Shown: piece after piece, positions 1 to 6,376 of the stretch
Position numbering within the stretch: the first letter of the stretch is position 1
How the letters are laid out: every line of letters begins with the position of its first letter
Virus record (IMG/VR): IMGVR_UViG_3300030104_003219
Coordinates: 1-31,861 of that record
DNA: 31,861 nucleotides
Strand: one strand, 5' to 3'
From: a virus
Made by a program: the position numbers and the translations under genes
Notes under the pieces: generated by a model
The model's database searches: none
Seen by the model: the letters and a program-made list of their open reading frames with translations, nothing else
Told to the model about the DNA's origin: nothing

Positions 1-35
1 AAAATGGAAAAATTAACTTTAAATTAAATTAACAA

Positions 36-218
36 ATGAAAGAAGTAATTAATAAAATTGTAAACAGTAGAAAATTTTGGTATGGATTCTCTATACTAAT
101 GGTTATAATGTTTTCAGAAGATTTAGGAATTTGTGCTACAAAAATGAATAGCTTATTGGTTGTTGGTGTAGCTCTAATCATAGGTCAGGGATTAGCAGAT
201 AAATCTTGCAATAAATAA
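36..218 (+). CDS. small two-helix membrane protein (lysis block A)
   Basis: A 60-residue protein with two hydrophobic stretches, roughly residues 14-33 (FWYGFSILMVIMF) and 39-54 (SLLVVGVALIIGQGLA), separated by a short acidic turn. This is the topology of a small holin or other inner-membrane lysis accessory. It is the first complete gene in the window and lies just upstream of a single-helix coiled-coil protein, a thioredoxin-like protein and an endolysin. I do not recognise the family. The ATG start is preceded only by an A-rich stretch. Bases 1-35 hold only the possible tail of an upstream gene and cannot be assigned. Confidence 0.6.
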   Translation: MKEVINKIVNSRKFWYGFSILMVIMFSEDLGICATKMNSLLVVGVALIIGQGLADKSCNK

Positions 219-222
219 ACAT

Positions 223-498
223 ATGGCTACAGAGGTTTCAGAATCAAGTAAATTTACTCTATCATTAAAAAGTATTATAGCTATAGTTGTATTAGTTAGT
301 AGTTTAGTTGGACAATATTGGGTTTTAAGTAATGAAATAGAACTAGCAAAACGATTACCAGAATCAGAAATATCTAGGTCTGAGTTAGATTTAAAGCTAG
401 AATTAATTAGTAAAACGGTTATGTCCAATGCAGAAAAACTAAACAAAATGGAAAACACAGTAGATAAGATAGAGGAAAGAGTTTACGAATTAAAATGA
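223..498 (+). CDS. membrane-anchored coiled-coil protein, possible inner-membrane spanin-like
   Basis: The 91-residue product has one N-terminal transmembrane segment (about residues 15-37, SIIAIVVLVSSLVGQYWVL) followed by a charged helical region rich in Glu, Lys and Leu heptads. This is an N-in/C-out membrane protein with a periplasmic coiled coil, the layout of i-spanins such as Rz, although length and sequence give no family match. Its stop overlaps the start of the thioredoxin-like gene by four bases, which suggests translational coupling. Placement in a lysis block supports a lysis role; that is inference. Confidence 0.6.
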   Translation: MATEVSESSKFTLSLKSIIAIVVLVSSLVGQYWVLSNEIELAKRLPESEISRSELDLKLELISKTVMSNAEKLNKMENTVDKIEERVYELK

Positions 499-872
499 AA
501 TTTCTAAAATACATACTACTATTGTTGGTAGGACAATCCATAGCTCAGACAACTGTAATAACAGAAAGTGCTTTAAATAAGCACATTAAAACTAATGGGA
601 TTGTTGTTATAGAGTTTTGGGCAAAGTGGAACGATAAAAATTCTTGTAGTTTTTTAAAAGACTTGGAAGATTGCAATACTGTTAAAGCAGATATTGGAAT
701 TTGTACAACACTACAAGAAAAATATAATATAGATGTTCTACCAACTTTAGTAGTTATTAACAATTCACAAGAAGTATGCCGATTTACAGGTAACTTACTT
801 TTCCAACTAAATGTTAAAAAGAAAGAGGTACAAGCAAAAATAGATAGTATAATAATTAGTAAATTTGAATAA
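495..872 (+). CDS. secreted thioredoxin-fold protein lacking the CXXC active site
   Basis: 125 residues. An N-terminal signal peptide (KFLKYILLLLVGQSIAQ) is followed by a thioredoxin-like core: strand IVVIEFWAKW, then later the conserved cis-proline region VLPTLVVI near residue 83 and a GNL turn. Where thioredoxin has WCGPC this protein has W45-N-D-K-N, so both redox cysteines are replaced; other cysteines occur at 51, 60, 70 and about 97. It is probably periplasmic and not a normal dithiol oxidoreductase. It overlaps the genes on both sides (ATGA with the coiled-coil gene, TAATG with the endolysin), so it belongs to the lysis operon. It might act as a scaffold, inhibitor or binding protein. 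Confidence 0.75.
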   Translation: MKFLKYILLLLVGQSIAQTTVITESALNKHIKTNGIVVIEFWAKWNDKNSCSFLKDLEDCNTVKADIGICTTLQEKYNIDVLPTLVVINNSQEVCRFTGNLLFQLNVKKKEVQAKIDSIIISKFE

Positions 873-1486
873 TGAAATTAACTAGAGATCTTATTGAAGA
901 AACAGTAAAAGATAGAGGTTATAACTGGTTTGATAAAGGCGATTATAATTTAAACATTGTAGGCGTTAGAAATAGCTCTACAGGTGATGAGGTCACTAAT
1001 AAGTTTGATGATAAAATTACACTATCTTATAAAGTAGAGGGTGAATGGAAATTTTATAGTTTTGACGCTACTACCGATCCTGGTAAATATTGGGTTGAGA
1101 ATATAATGAGAGTTGAGGGTGTGGCTTGTTTAAAGCCTGGACAATACAAATCATACAGAATAGACAAACACAGAGGTATTTACGATTGCTTGGCTCAGAG
1201 AGAGGGTGAGGTAACAGTATATAGAGATAACAATAAGGACGGTTGTTATGATTTAGACGATAATAATACACAAACAGGTTTTTTTGGTATAAACATACAT
1301 AGAGCTACTGCAAGAGCAGGAAAAAAATCTACACAAGTGGATAAATGGTCAGCAGGTTGTCAAGTAATAGCAAGTAATGATGATTGGTCAGAGTTTATAT
1401 TTGCTTGTTATAAAGCTAGAGAAATATGGGGAAACAAGTTTACATATACATTAATTAATAGTGAAGATATTTATGGGGATATTTAA
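872..1486 (+). CDS. L,D-transpeptidase (YkuD)-like endolysin candidate
   Basis: 204 residues without a signal peptide. The C-terminal half carries GINIHRA (His143) and, about 17 residues on, WSAGCQVI (Ser160, Cys163). This matches the spaced His and S-x-GC catalytic pattern of YkuD-type L,D-transpeptidases, which act on peptidoglycan stem peptides. In a phage lysis block such a domain is most likely the endolysin. It starts one base before the end of the thioredoxin-like gene and overlaps the 3TM holin start by 14 bases, a normal endolysin-holin arrangement. The cysteine could also reflect a related cysteine peptidase fold; the peptidoglycan assignment rests on motif plus context. Confidence 0.7.
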   Translation: MKLTRDLIEETVKDRGYNWFDKGDYNLNIVGVRNSSTGDEVTNKFDDKITLSYKVEGEWKFYSFDATTDPGKYWVENIMRVEGVACLKPGQYKSYRIDKHRGIYDCLAQREGEVTVYRDNNKDGCYDLDDNNTQTGFFGINIHRATARAGKKSTQVDKWSAGCQVIASNDDWSEFIFACYKAREIWGNKFTYTLINSEDIYGDI

Positions 1487-1859
1487 AAACATATTAGGAA
1501 CAGAAAAAATTGTAGATAGTGTTGGTGAAATAATAGACGGTGTTGTAACAAACAAAGAAGAAAAACTAAACGCTAAAGCAAAGATTAAAGAAATAATGAA
1601 CTCTTATAAAATAGAGGTTGAAAAAAACATTACTGCTAGGTGGGAAGCAGACTCAAACGGTAATGTGCTTACAAGATCAGTAAGACCACTTGTTTTAATA
1701 TTCCTTATAGTTTGTACTATGCTACTTGTATTTATTGATAGTGGTAGCATTAACTTTCAAGTAGAGGACAAATGGACGGACTTACTACAACTTACATTAA
1801 TAACGGTGATAGGAGCTTACTTTGGTGGGCGTTCAGTTGAGAAATTTAAAAAAAAATAA
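1473..1859 (+). CDS. 3TM-type phage holin (GTA_holin_3TM family)
   Basis: The 128-residue protein starts MGIFKNILG, has an amphipathic charged helix, then the family hallmark RWEADSNGNVLTRSVRPLVL followed by hydrophobic segments (VLIFLIVCTMLLVFI and LTLITVIGAYFGGRSVEKF). The RPL before the first helix and the GGRSVEKF ending are typical of the Holin_3TM family of gene-transfer agents and phages. It would form membrane lesions releasing the endolysin encoded just upstream. An in-frame GTG lies at 1461, but the ATG at 1473 fits the family start. The gene ends in a run of nine A followed by TAA, over the start of the metallophosphoesterase frame. Confidence 0.85.
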   Translation: MGIFKNILGTEKIVDSVGEIIDGVVTNKEEKLNAKAKIKEIMNSYKIEVEKNITARWEADSNGNVLTRSVRPLVLIFLIVCTMLLVFIDSGSINFQVEDKWTDLLQLTLITVIGAYFGGRSVEKFKKK

Positions 1860-2601
1860 TATTAAAAAAGATTATAGACTTCGTTTAACAAAGGTAGAAC
1901 ACGACCTTATTAAAAACAAAAGAAATAAAGATAATAACAATATTCTAGTTATTGGAGATTTACACGAACCATTTTGTTTAGATGAATATTTAGATTTTTG
2001 TATAGAACAATACAATAGATTTAATTGTAATCAAGTAATTTTTATAGGTGATATTATTGATTCGCATGGGTTCAGTTATCACGAACAAGATCCTGACGGT
2101 TATTCAGCAGGTAATGAGTTAAAATTAGCAATTAAAAGAGTAGCTAGGTGGTATAATGCTTTTAATAATAAAACAGTACCTAATGGGATTGATGTTTGTA
2201 TAGGGAATCACGATAGAATGGCTGCTCGTAAAAGTATGACAGGGGGAATACCAAGTGCTTGGATAAGGTCTTATAATGAAGTTTTAAATACCCCTGATTG
2301 GAATTGGGTAGAAAATGTTATATATAATGATGTTCTTTATGAACATGGAGAAGGTGGACAGGCTCTTACTAAAGCTAAAAATAATATGATGTCTAGCGTT
2401 TGTGGTCATACTCATACATCTTGTTATGTTCAATGGTTAGTAGGGAAAAAATTTAGAGTTTTTGCTTGTCAAACAGGTTGTGGTGTTGATAATAAAAGTT
2501 ATGCCACTGCTTATGCCAAAAATTTTAAAAAACAAGCTATTGGTTGTGCTGTTGTTTTAAATTCAGGACAGCTACCTATAAATCTACTAATGGAACTATA
2601 A
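1837..2601 (+). CDS. calcineurin-like metallophosphoesterase, copy A
   Basis: All metal-binding motifs of the calcineurin-like phosphoesterase family are present: GDLHEP, GDIID, GNHDRM and GHTHT, with HGEGG between the last two. The product would be a cytoplasmic two-metal phosphoesterase; the substrate cannot be predicted. The start is uncertain: no ATG exists in frame, only TTG at 1822 and 1837, GTG at 1825, or ATT at 1861. By alignment with the second copy (30739-31479) translation should begin near 1852, inside the nine-A run that ends the holin gene. Reinitiation, slippage or a homopolymer sequencing error are all possible. The protein ends NLLMEL, like copy B (NLLMQL). Confidence 0.85.
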   Translation: MRNLKKNNIKKDYRLRLTKVEHDLIKNKRNKDNNNILVIGDLHEPFCLDEYLDFCIEQYNRFNCNQVIFIGDIIDSHGFSYHEQDPDGYSAGNELKLAIKRVARWYNAFNNKTVPNGIDVCIGNHDRMAARKSMTGGIPSAWIRSYNEVLNTPDWNWVENVIYNDVLYEHGEGGQALTKAKNNMMSSVCGHTHTSCYVQWLVGKKFRVFACQTGCGVDNKSYATAYAKNFKKQAIGCAVVLNSGQLPINLLMEL

Positions 2602-2603
2602 AA

Positions 2604-2690
2604 AATAAGGGCAAAAATATCAGAATGTTATCCCTACTAATATAATTACCCTTATTCCGAGTAGCAAAGTAATGAAAAAAGAAACTACTC
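2604..2690. ncRNA. conserved two-hairpin intergenic element, copy A
   Basis: The gap between the convergent metallophosphoesterase and HTH genes holds two hairpins. Hairpin 1 pairs 2604-2611 (AATAAGGG) with 2649-2656 (CCCTTATT) around a loop of 37. Hairpin 2 pairs 2659-2664 (GAGTAG) with 2685-2690 (CTACTC) around a 20-base loop. Copy B at 31486-31563 keeps both helices with compensatory base changes and keeps the hairpin 2 loop core unchanged. On the minus strand hairpin 1 is followed by a T-rich stretch, so it can also terminate the leftward operon. Whether it is a functional RNA or only a terminator is not known. Confidence 0.55.
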
Positions 2691-2962
2691 TATATTACTA
2701 TATTTTTTAATACCGTCCTTTCTCTGTTAAATTGAATAAAATCTATATCATCTTTTATTAAATAATATCTTTTAAACTTTTTAATATCTCCATACATATT
2801 TTTTCTACTGATCCAAAACGATTCAATTCTATGTCCGTCTTGTTTTAAATTTCGTATTATTCCTTGTAGATCTAAAATTAATAATTTTTGCATACATTCT
2901 AATGTAGTTATACTAAAATCTTCTTCCTGAAAGTATTTTAGTAATTGTTCTTTTTGTGTCAT
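2690..2962 (-). CDS. HTH_39-like DNA-binding protein, copy A
   Basis: 90 residues. The N-terminal half (LLKYFQEEDFSITTLECMQKLLILDLQGIIRNL, then DGHRIESFW) matches the small phage helix-turn-helix family with an ITTLEA-type helix, a ligand helix, and an 'L-K-x-G-x-x-I' end; the Lys-rich remainder (NMYGDIKKFKRYY) forms the wing. It is the last gene of the leftward operon and likely regulates transcription. Copy B at 31562-31834 has about 15 differences in 90 residues by my manual count, all in the C-terminal two thirds. Hairpin 2 of the structured element ends at its stop codon. Confidence 0.75.
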   Translation of the reverse strand: MTQKEQLLKYFQEEDFSITTLECMQKLLILDLQGIIRNLKQDGHRIESFWISRKNMYGDIKKFKRYYLIKDDIDFIQFNRERTVLKNIVI

Positions 2963-2989
2963 TTTATTTATTTAATTGGATAACATTTT
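2913..2989. repeat. 77-base exact repeat of the window end, copy 1
   Basis: Identical to 31785-31861, the last 77 bases of the window. It covers the start of the HTH gene and the end of the 36-residue gene. The base before it differs (A at 2912, G at 31784). The length and position at the very end are signs of an assembly join rather than a biological repeat. Confidence 0.9.
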
Positions 2990-3078
2990 TTTTGATAAAT
3001 TAAAAGAAGTTCTTGTAAGTTTTTATTTTCTTCTTCTAATTCTTTAATTCTCATTTTTAATTTATTTTCTTTTTTCAT
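2968..3078 (-). CDS. 36-residue coiled-coil peptide
   Basis: A short frame read from ATG at 3078 to TAA at 2968. The product is almost entirely a charged amphipathic helix (KMRIKELEEENKNLQELLLI) with leucine/isoleucine spacing of a short leucine zipper, ending QKKCYPIK. It sits five bases upstream of the HTH gene and four bases downstream of the 121-residue gene in the same operon, so the spacing is that of a real gene. It could dimerise with itself or with a neighbour. No family recognised. Confidence 0.55.
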   Translation of the reverse strand: MKKENKLKMRIKELEEENKNLQELLLIYQKKCYPIK

Positions 3079-3082
3079 AATT

Positions 3083-3448
3083 TTATTCTTCATTACTTAA
3101 TATTTCTTCTATTTCACCATAATAGCTACCAAAAGATTCTTGTATTTTTTCACTAGCTAAAAGACTTGCTAATATTTCTGAATTTAAATCTTCTGCACGA
3201 TAACCCATTTCACCTGCTATTGTCAAGCTATCTGATAGGCTTGTATCGTTTATTTGTAAATATTCCATAGCTCTAGCATAATAAATTATTTCTACATCAA
3301 AAAAGCCTTCTTCTTCTAGTTTTTCGTGTAAATCATCGTAGCCTTCCATTTGTAAAATTTCTTCTATATCAATATAGTCTGTAACTAATTCGTTTGTTTC
3401 TTTGAATATATATTTAAATATATTTTCTAATTTTTCTTGTTTTTTCAT
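3083..3448 (-). CDS. acidic hypothetical early protein
   Basis: 121 residues, strongly acidic and predicted largely helical (for example DIEEILQMEGYDDLHEKLEE and DSLTIAGEMGYRAEDLNSEI), no signal peptide or membrane segment. I do not recognise the family. Acidic small proteins from early operons often inhibit host defence or polymerases, but nothing here proves it. It is the fifth gene of the leftward operon and lies within 16 bases of its upstream neighbour. Confidence 0.65.
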   Translation of the reverse strand: MKKQEKLENIFKYIFKETNELVTDYIDIEEILQMEGYDDLHEKLEEEGFFDVEIIYYARAMEYLQINDTSLSDSLTIAGEMGYRAEDLNSEILASLLASEKIQESFGSYYGEIEEILSNEE

Positions 3449-3463
3449 TTCTTTTTGTTTTAA

Positions 3464-3709
3464 TTAATCTTTTATAAAAGTATTGTTCATTATTACTTCT
3501 TGTGATTTGTTCTTATACTTGTTTTTGTTCTTATTTTTTAAGATCCATTTAGCTAGTTCATCTCTGATGTCATCAGTGTCTAGCCAACTGATAACCTCAT
3601 AAGCATTCATAGTTAATGTAAAATCATCACCATTTTCATCATTACCTGATATTGTTATTTCACCCTCAAAAAAGTGGTATGTATTTAAATCGTGTATATT
3701 TTTATGCAT
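3464..3709 (-). CDS. hypothetical early protein
   Basis: 81 residues. The N-terminal part reads as an alternating strand pattern (HFFEGEITISGNDENGDDFTLTM), then a helix ending in a Lys/Asn repeat (WILKNKNKNKYKNKSQE) that is probably a disordered basic tail. No known family. It is placed between the 72- and 121-residue genes with only a few bases between coding regions, so it is co-transcribed with them. Confidence 0.6.
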   Translation of the reverse strand: MHKNIHDLNTYHFFEGEITISGNDENGDDFTLTMNAYEVISWLDTDDIRDELAKWILKNKNKNKYKNKSQEVIMNNTFIKD

Positions 3710-3713
3710 AATA

Positions 3714-3932
3714 TTATAAATTAAATTGAAAAGTTTGTAATGCTAGATCATTTACATATTCCTGATGCTGGTCTGTAATTATATCTAGTTGATTAGGGTT
3801 AAGTTCTGTGCCATCTATAAATTTAGCAAAGCTTACAAAAGCATCACAAAATTCTGGATAATCCCAAGAATGTACATCTTCTATAGTTATACTATTTAGA
3901 TCTACTTGTTTATTGTCTATTATTATTTTCAT
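3714..3932 (-). CDS. acidic hypothetical early protein
   Basis: 72 residues: a short beta hairpin (KIIIDNKQVDLNSITIEDV) followed by helices (DYPEFCDAFVSFAKFIDG and a C-terminal helix). The opening and the HSWDYPEFCDAFV segment look like the small phage proteins whose N-terminus reads 'ID-x-D-G-x-x-V', of unknown function. Its ATG overlaps the stop of the 39-residue gene upstream as ATGA (TCAT at 3929-3932 on the plus strand), an overlap that supports both genes. Confidence 0.6.
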   Translation of the reverse strand: MKIIIDNKQVDLNSITIEDVHSWDYPEFCDAFVSFAKFIDGTELNPNQLDIITDQHQEYVNDLALQTFQFNL

Positions 3933-4048
3933 TTCTTTATGTATATATCAATTAGTCTTTTAGTTGTTTGTGTGTATAAATCTATTTTCTTAATATTAGG
4001 ATTCTTGCTTAATATTAATTCTATAATATATTTTCTATAAGATTCCAT
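3929..4048 (-). CDS. 39-residue basic peptide
   Basis: Short frame starting at ATG 4048: an initial helix (ESYRKYIIELILSKNPNIKK), then TTKRLIDIYIKK. Basic, no membrane segment. It ends in a four-base ATGA overlap with the next gene and begins two bases after the stop of the 63-residue gene, so it fits the operon exactly and closes what would otherwise be a gap. Family unknown. Confidence 0.6.
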   Translation of the reverse strand: MESYRKYIIELILSKNPNIKKIDLYTQTTKRLIDIYIKK

Positions 4049-4050
4049 AA

Positions 4051-4242
4051 TTATATATTTTTAATTATTAAACCTTGTACTTCATACCATTGACTTTGTA
4101 GTTCTAATATTCTACTTTGTATATTAGAATATAAAGTATAGTTATCTTCATCTTGATATTTTTTTTGCTTTTCTTGTAGTTCGTTAATCCTACTCATAAG
4201 AGTATTTTTGTACTCTTCTAATAAATCTGTGTTTTTTTTCAT
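4051..4242 (-). CDS. small coiled-coil early protein
   Basis: 63 residues, nearly all one amphipathic helix with heptad leucines and isoleucines (LLEEYKNTLMSRINELQEKQ, then SRILELQSQWYEVQGLI). It is the first gene of the leftward operon, directly downstream of the candidate promoter in 4269-4296. The start context (AAGTAATGAAAAAA on the minus strand) resembles the loop of hairpin 2 in the structured element. Likely oligomeric; function unknown. Confidence 0.6.
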   Translation of the reverse strand: MKKNTDLLEEYKNTLMSRINELQEKQKKYQDEDNYTLYSNIQSRILELQSQWYEVQGLIIKNI

Positions 4243-4267
4243 TACTTATTGTTTTAATTTAATACTA

Positions 4268-4293
4268 AATTATATAAAAAAAACTTTATAAAC
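4268..4293. repeat. 26-base AT-rich element, copy 1
   Basis: These 26 bases are identical to 25310-25335 except at one position (C at 4284, T in the other copy). Both copies lie in the leader of a transcription unit, one in the divergent early region and one upstream of promoter D. The element contains the palindrome TTTATAAA. It could be an operator for the Cro/CI-like protein encoded at 4354, but low complexity weakens the case. Confidence 0.4.
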
Positions 4294-4296
4294 AAA
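4269..4296 (-). promoter_or_regulatory. candidate promoter of the leftward early operon
   Basis: On the minus strand TTTG (4296-4293) is followed after 18 bases by TATAAT (4274-4269), about 27 bases upstream of the first start codon at 4242. The TTTG box resembles the -33 element of Bacteroidetes promoters, while TATAAT resembles a general -10. The region is so AT-rich that chance matches are likely; it is proposed because it sits in the only divergent intergenic region. Confidence 0.35.
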
Positions 4297-4353
4297 CAAA
4301 ATAAATTTTTATATATAATATTTTTTTTATAAATTTATGTAAATTTTATTAAT

Positions 4354-4593
4354 ATGGCAAGAATTAGATACTACAATAATTATGATATTGTACAAGCTGT
4401 CAAGAATAATTTGGTAGTTGCTTTAAGTCAAAGCACGTTTACTAAAAAAGATCTTGCAGAAAGTATGGGTTTGTCTTACCCTACAATGCTAACAAAGCTT
4501 TCAGATCCTGGAACATTAAAAGTTTCAGAGGTGATTAATTTGTGTAGCTATTTAAACATAGACATTAACGATTTATTAAATAATACTTATTAA
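4354..4593 (+). CDS. Cro/CI-like helix-turn-helix regulator
   Basis: 79 residues with a central HTH: SQSTFTKKDLAESMGLSY followed by the recognition helix (SYPTMLTKLSDPGTLKV) and the ending INLCSYLNIDINDLL, the layout of lambda-repressor/Cro DNA-binding domains (HTH_26 or HTH_3 type). It is the first rightward gene and faces the leftward operon across a 110-base intergenic region, the usual place for a phage transcription switch. No C-terminal oligomerisation or protease domain is present and no integrase is in the window, so it is more likely an early-gene regulator than a lysogeny repressor. Confidence 0.75.
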   Translation: MARIRYYNNYDIVQAVKNNLVVALSQSTFTKKDLAESMGLSYPTMLTKLSDPGTLKVSEVINLCSYLNIDINDLLNNTY

Positions 4594-4595
4594 AA

Positions 4596-4997
4596 ATGGA
4601 AACAAAAAAATCAACAATTACAGAACTTAATTTACAAAACGAAAAATTCAATGATATGTATATTTTTACTATTGTCTTTGAAAATGGTGATATAGGTAAA
4701 TTATATAAAAAGAAAGATAAAACTTTTGAGCAAATTGGTGACACTGTAGAATATACTATCACAGAAAAAGGAACAGTAAAAATAGCTTTTAAAGGTGATA
4801 CATCTTTTAGTAAAAAATCACCAAATTATAGTAACAATAATAATGATGCTAAAGATGATATTAGGTTTAGTGTTGCCTTTAAAGGTGCAATAGAATTGGC
4901 AGCAGGTGGAAAAATAGGGATTGATGAAGTAGAGAAATTTACAGTTATGTATGATGAATTTCTAAAAGACAAAAAGTCTGTTGAAATGCCTTTTTAA
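4596..4997 (+). CDS. single-stranded DNA-binding-like protein (tentative)
   Basis: 133 residues. The first half alternates strands (FTIVFENGDIGKLYKKKD, DTVEYTITEKGTVKI) in a way that suits an OB fold. It is followed by a flexible Asn/Lys/Ser linker, a helical section, and a tip KKSVEMPF that resembles the acidic x-x-PF tail of SSB proteins. Position between the regulator and the replication initiator fits an SSB or recombination accessory protein. I do not see a definitive SSB signature, so the call is inference from fold pattern, tail and context. Confidence 0.5.
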   Translation: METKKSTITELNLQNEKFNDMYIFTIVFENGDIGKLYKKKDKTFEQIGDTVEYTITEKGTVKIAFKGDTSFSKKSPNYSNNNNDAKDDIRFSVAFKGAIELAAGGKIGIDEVEKFTVMYDEFLKDKKSVEMPF

Positions 4998-5065
4998 CAA
5001 TTAATTATTAATAACTTTTATATAAAATTTTTTATATAAAAATAAAAATTTATATTTTTAGAATT

Positions 5066-5824
5066 ATGAAAACCTTATTAGCATCTACTCCATTCTTCAT
5101 TGTAAACAAAAATTTATTATACAGTTTAGGTTTAGATGCTAGTATTGTTTTATCGGATCTAATGCAAAAAAAATCATACTTTGAACAAACCCATCAATTA
5201 CAAGGTGGGTTTTTTTATAATACAACTAATACAATAACTTGTAGCACAACTTTGTCTTATTATCAAATAAAACAAGCACTTAAAATACTACAAGAAAAAG
5301 GATATATTGAAATTAAACTTAAAGGTATACCAGCTAAAAAGCATTTTAAAATAATTGAAAACAAGATTGCAAAATATTTAAAAACTAGTAATGAAAATAT
5401 TTACATACAAGAATGCGATAATTTTGTAGTAAATAATAATAAAGAAAAAAGAATAAATAAAAAAGAAGATATTATATTACGCAAAGCAAATTTTATTAAT
5501 GAAGTTAGTTCTTTAGAAAACAAAGAATATATAGAAGAATTTATAGAATATTGGACTGAAGACAATGGCAAAAAGATGAGGTTTGAACTAGAGAAAACAT
5601 GGAATACTAATTTAAGGTATAAGCGTTGGTGTAGAAATCAAAAAAATTTTAGTAGAGGTAGTAGTGCAAATAATATGCCTGACTTTTTAGATAGTGCATA
5701 TTTAAATAGAATTAAAGAAGATCAATCACAGGTAAATAAGTTTTACAAACATTTAGTTGAAAATTGTGGCTACGAAAGGGTAGAAACAGCAACAGGCTAT
5801 ATAAGATACAGGAAAAGAGTATGA
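5066..5824 (+). CDS. phage replication initiation protein (DnaD/replisome organiser type)
   Basis: 252 residues. The N-terminal half is a winged helix (LGLDASIVLSDLMQKK, TTLSYYQIKQALKILQEKGY, IEIKLKGIPAKKHFKI), as in phage O-like and DnaD-like initiators. The C-terminal part carries EFIEYWTEDNGKKMRFELEK followed by NTNLRYKRWCRN, a signature I associate with the C-terminus of Bacteroidetes phage replication proteins. It probably binds the origin and loads a host helicase, since no helicase or polymerase is encoded here. Upstream is a 68-base AT-only leader (4998-5065) with repeated TTATATAAA. Confidence 0.75.
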   Translation: MKTLLASTPFFIVNKNLLYSLGLDASIVLSDLMQKKSYFEQTHQLQGGFFYNTTNTITCSTTLSYYQIKQALKILQEKGYIEIKLKGIPAKKHFKIIENKIAKYLKTSNENIYIQECDNFVVNNNKEKRINKKEDIILRKANFINEVSSLENKEYIEEFIEYWTEDNGKKMRFELEKTWNTNLRYKRWCRNQKNFSRGSSANNMPDFLDSAYLNRIKEDQSQVNKFYKHLVENCGYERVETATGYIRYRKRV

Positions 5825-6234
5825 AAAATAGAAATTTAGTACATAAGGACGATTGGAAAACACCTGAAGATTTTTATAATAAATTAAATGATGAATTTAA
5901 ATTTGATTGCGATCCTTGTCCATATATGCACGATATGAGTTGGTGTGGTTTAGATATAGATTGGGGTTATAGAAATTTTATTAACCCACCTTATAGTAGA
6001 AAATTAAAAGAGGCTTTTATTCTAAAAGCTATAGAAGAAAGTAAAAAAGGTAAATTATGTGTAATGTTACTACCTGTGTCTACAAGTACTAAAATATTTC
6101 ACGAACATATATTACCAAATAAAAAAGAAATTAGATTTATAAAAGGTAGATTAAAATTTAGTGGGTATAATACAAAAGGTGAATATGTAGATAATAAGTG
6201 CGGTATGCACGATAGTATGATAATAATATTTTAA
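5821..6234 (+). CDS. phage DNA N6-adenine methyltransferase (Dam-like)
   Basis: 137 residues from the ATG at 5821, which overlaps the stop of the initiator gene as ATGA; a longer frame upstream is unlikely. The protein opens DDWKTPEDFYNKLNDEF with DCDPCPY, has the catalytic NPPY motif at residues 55-58 (FINPPYSRK), and then a CVMLLPVSTSTKIF strand. This is the pattern of the short phage N6-adenine methylase family (phage_methyltransf/Dam). It likely methylates adenine in phage DNA as protection from restriction, alongside the thymidine modification cassette downstream. Confidence 0.85.
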   Translation: MKNRNLVHKDDWKTPEDFYNKLNDEFKFDCDPCPYMHDMSWCGLDIDWGYRNFINPPYSRKLKEAFILKAIEESKKGKLCVMLLPVSTSTKIFHEHILPNKKEIRFIKGRLKFSGYNTKGEYVDNKCGMHDSMIIIF

Positions 6235-6235
6235 T

Positions 6236-6376
6236 ATGATATTTATAAGTTTTATAAAAAATGGATTGTTAATTGGAGTTAGACACTTTGAGCCAGATGA
6301 AATTAGAAAATATTGGGAGATCCATATACTTTTATTAATATTTCAAGTAAACATTTTTATACACACTGAAAAATGA
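6236..6376 (+). CDS. 46-residue hypothetical protein
   Basis: Short frame filling the gap between the methylase and the VRR-NUC gene. It begins one base after the methylase stop and ends in an ATGA overlap with the nuclease start at 6373, so its position fits coupled translation. The product has a hydrophobic start (MIFISFIKNGLLIGV) and a hydrophobic C-terminal segment (IHILLLIFQVNIFI) that could be a membrane helix. No family recognised. Confidence 0.5.
   Translation: MIFISFIKNGLLIGVRHFEPDEIRKYWEIHILLLIFQVNIFIHTEK

Noticed and set aside
1-2989. Terminal duplication as a true direct terminal repeat of the virion DNA
   Set aside because: The blocks are not identical except for 77 bases and carry different lysis genes, unlike the exact terminal repeats of packaged phage DNA.
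4568-4596. ACGA-N12-TACTTATTAA before the SSB-like gene
   Set aside because: Only 6 of 10 bases of the second box agree and the bases are the coding end of the regulator gene.
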